From: a virus
DNA length: 37,567 nucleotides
Virus record (IMG/VR): IMGVR_UViG_3300036944_000898
Location: 64,001 to 101,567 of that record
Reading direction: 5' to 3' (one strand)
Both the position numbers and the translations under genes were made by a program. How positions within the stretch are numbered: the first letter of the stretch is position 1; each line of letters starts with the position of its first letter. Positions 37,124-37,567 of this stretch are shown piece by piece. The notes beneath the pieces are model-generated. The model saw only the letters and a program-made list of their open reading frames with translations, was not told the origin of the DNA and ran no database searches.

Positions 37124-37304
37124 TTTAAAAGAATGTCCCCAATGTCTTGGAGCTAAAGAAGTTATGGTTCCAAAACAAATTAAAGGATTTGAATACAAAA
37201 TTTGTAATTTGTGTAATGGTCAAGGTAAAGTTGATTCACAAATTGCAGATGATTTTGTATTTGCTATGAATGAAGATAATTTTGAAACTAATGAAGATTG
37301 GTAA
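37113..37304 (+). CDS. DnaJ-type zinc-finger protein (63 aa)
   Basis: I start it at the ATG at 37113, which overlaps the preceding stop and gives MNNNLKECPQC. An earlier in-frame ATG would lie deep in the previous gene. CPQCLGAKEV and CNLCNGQGKV form the CxxCxGxG pairs of a DnaJ cysteine-rich zinc finger, here a single two-pair unit, with an acidic tail (FVFAMNEDNFETNEDW). Such minimal modules bind unfolded peptide or act as redox or zinc scaffolds. Confidence 0.72.
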   Translation: MNNNLKECPQCLGAKEVMVPKQIKGFEYKICNLCNGQGKVDSQIADDFVFAMNEDNFETNEDW

Positions 37305-37567
37305 TGAAAAATATACACATATTACCAACAAAACCAAATGATGAAACAGGTAATGGTATTTGGATAGAAAAAACAAGAGATTGGTGCAATATTTTTATCA
37401 CTTCTGATGAAGAAATTAAAGAAGAAGATTATGCTTTACAGTTTCACTATAATAAAATATCAATAGTAAAATGCGATGTTCAAAATAAATCTGTTATCAA
37501 CAATAAATCTTTAGATTTATATGCAACCAAAATCATCTTAACAACAGACCAAGACTTAATCAAAGAT
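37304..37567 (+). CDS. Conserved phage protein, N-terminal part (runs off right edge)
   Basis: Starts at ATG 37304, overlapping the previous stop (TAATG), and stays open to the window end (88 codons). The opening MKNIHILPTKPND resembles a family common in Bacteroidota phages that begins MKNIHxLPT (from memory). The rest (WIEKTRDWCNIFITSDEEIK...) is mixed alpha/beta. Function unknown; often found in several copies per phage genome. Confidence 0.7.
   Translation, partial: MKNIHILPTKPNDETGNGIWIEKTRDWCNIFITSDEEIKEEDYALQFHYNKISIVKCDVQNKSVINNKSLDLYATKIILTTDQDLIKD

Noticed and set aside
1-37567. Integrase, attachment sites or insertion sequences
   Set aside because: No recombinase or transposase motif and no terminal inverted or direct repeats of meaningful length were seen in this window.

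Overview
The window is part of a very AT-rich tailed-phage genome that infects a member of the Bacteroidota. Five leftward promoters fit the Bacteroidota pattern (TTG, then exactly 20 bases, then TAnnTTTG). Genes start behind A-rich leaders with almost no Shine-Dalgarno sequence. The tRNAs and tmRNA do not encode CCA. The head and packaging proteins (large terminase of about 750 aa, portal of about 800 aa, major capsid protein of about 500 aa) have the sizes, order and motifs I associate with crAss-like phages (Crassvirales). That assignment is from memory and was not checked by a search. TAG, TGA and TAA all behave as ordinary stops.

Layout. Bases 1-16038 are coded on the minus strand. Reading leftward from 16 kb: a GIY-YIG-type protein; about a dozen small overlapping genes (several with zinc-binding cysteines); a GroES-like co-chaperonin; a GroEL-like chaperonin; the large terminase; the portal; an acidic scaffold candidate; the major capsid protein; and head-tail or virion proteins running off the left edge. 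Bases 16040-16655 are a divergent control region. It holds two leftward promoters, a densely folded leftward leader, and a rightward leader with a terminator-like hairpin and a small upstream ORF. Bases 16655-37567 are coded on the plus strand. They begin with one gene of unusually regular codon use, followed by a zone (17-26 kb) where short membrane, lipoprotein and zinc-binding genes alternate with non-coding stretches full of hairpins. That zone carries a complete tmRNA gene, tRNA-Glu(TTC), probable tRNA-Pro(TGG), a tRNA-like gene with an enlarged D-loop, and several branched or multi-hairpin elements I cannot assign to a known family. From 25.9 kb come a small HD hydrolase of the ppGpp-hydrolase type, two proteins built from shared modules, an HNH homing-type endonuclease, a compact family B DNA polymerase, and a tightly coupled block of a nicotinamide phosphoribosyltransferase-like gene, a PRPP-synthetase-like gene, a HAD phosphatase and small unknowns.

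How it works together. The left arm builds and packages the head, with its own chaperonin pair embedded among the morphogenesis genes. The right arm replicates DNA and manages the host: NAD supply (possibly reconstitution after NAD-depleting defences), alarmone control, and translation (tmRNA and tRNAs).

The most unusual points are the phage tmRNA with a long tag (about 24 residues, ending VLAAA) containing a 14-base perfect palindrome; the recurrent multi-branch non-coding RNA elements; the chaperonin pair; and the NAMPT/Prs-like pair, which could be a NARP1-type anti-defence pathway.
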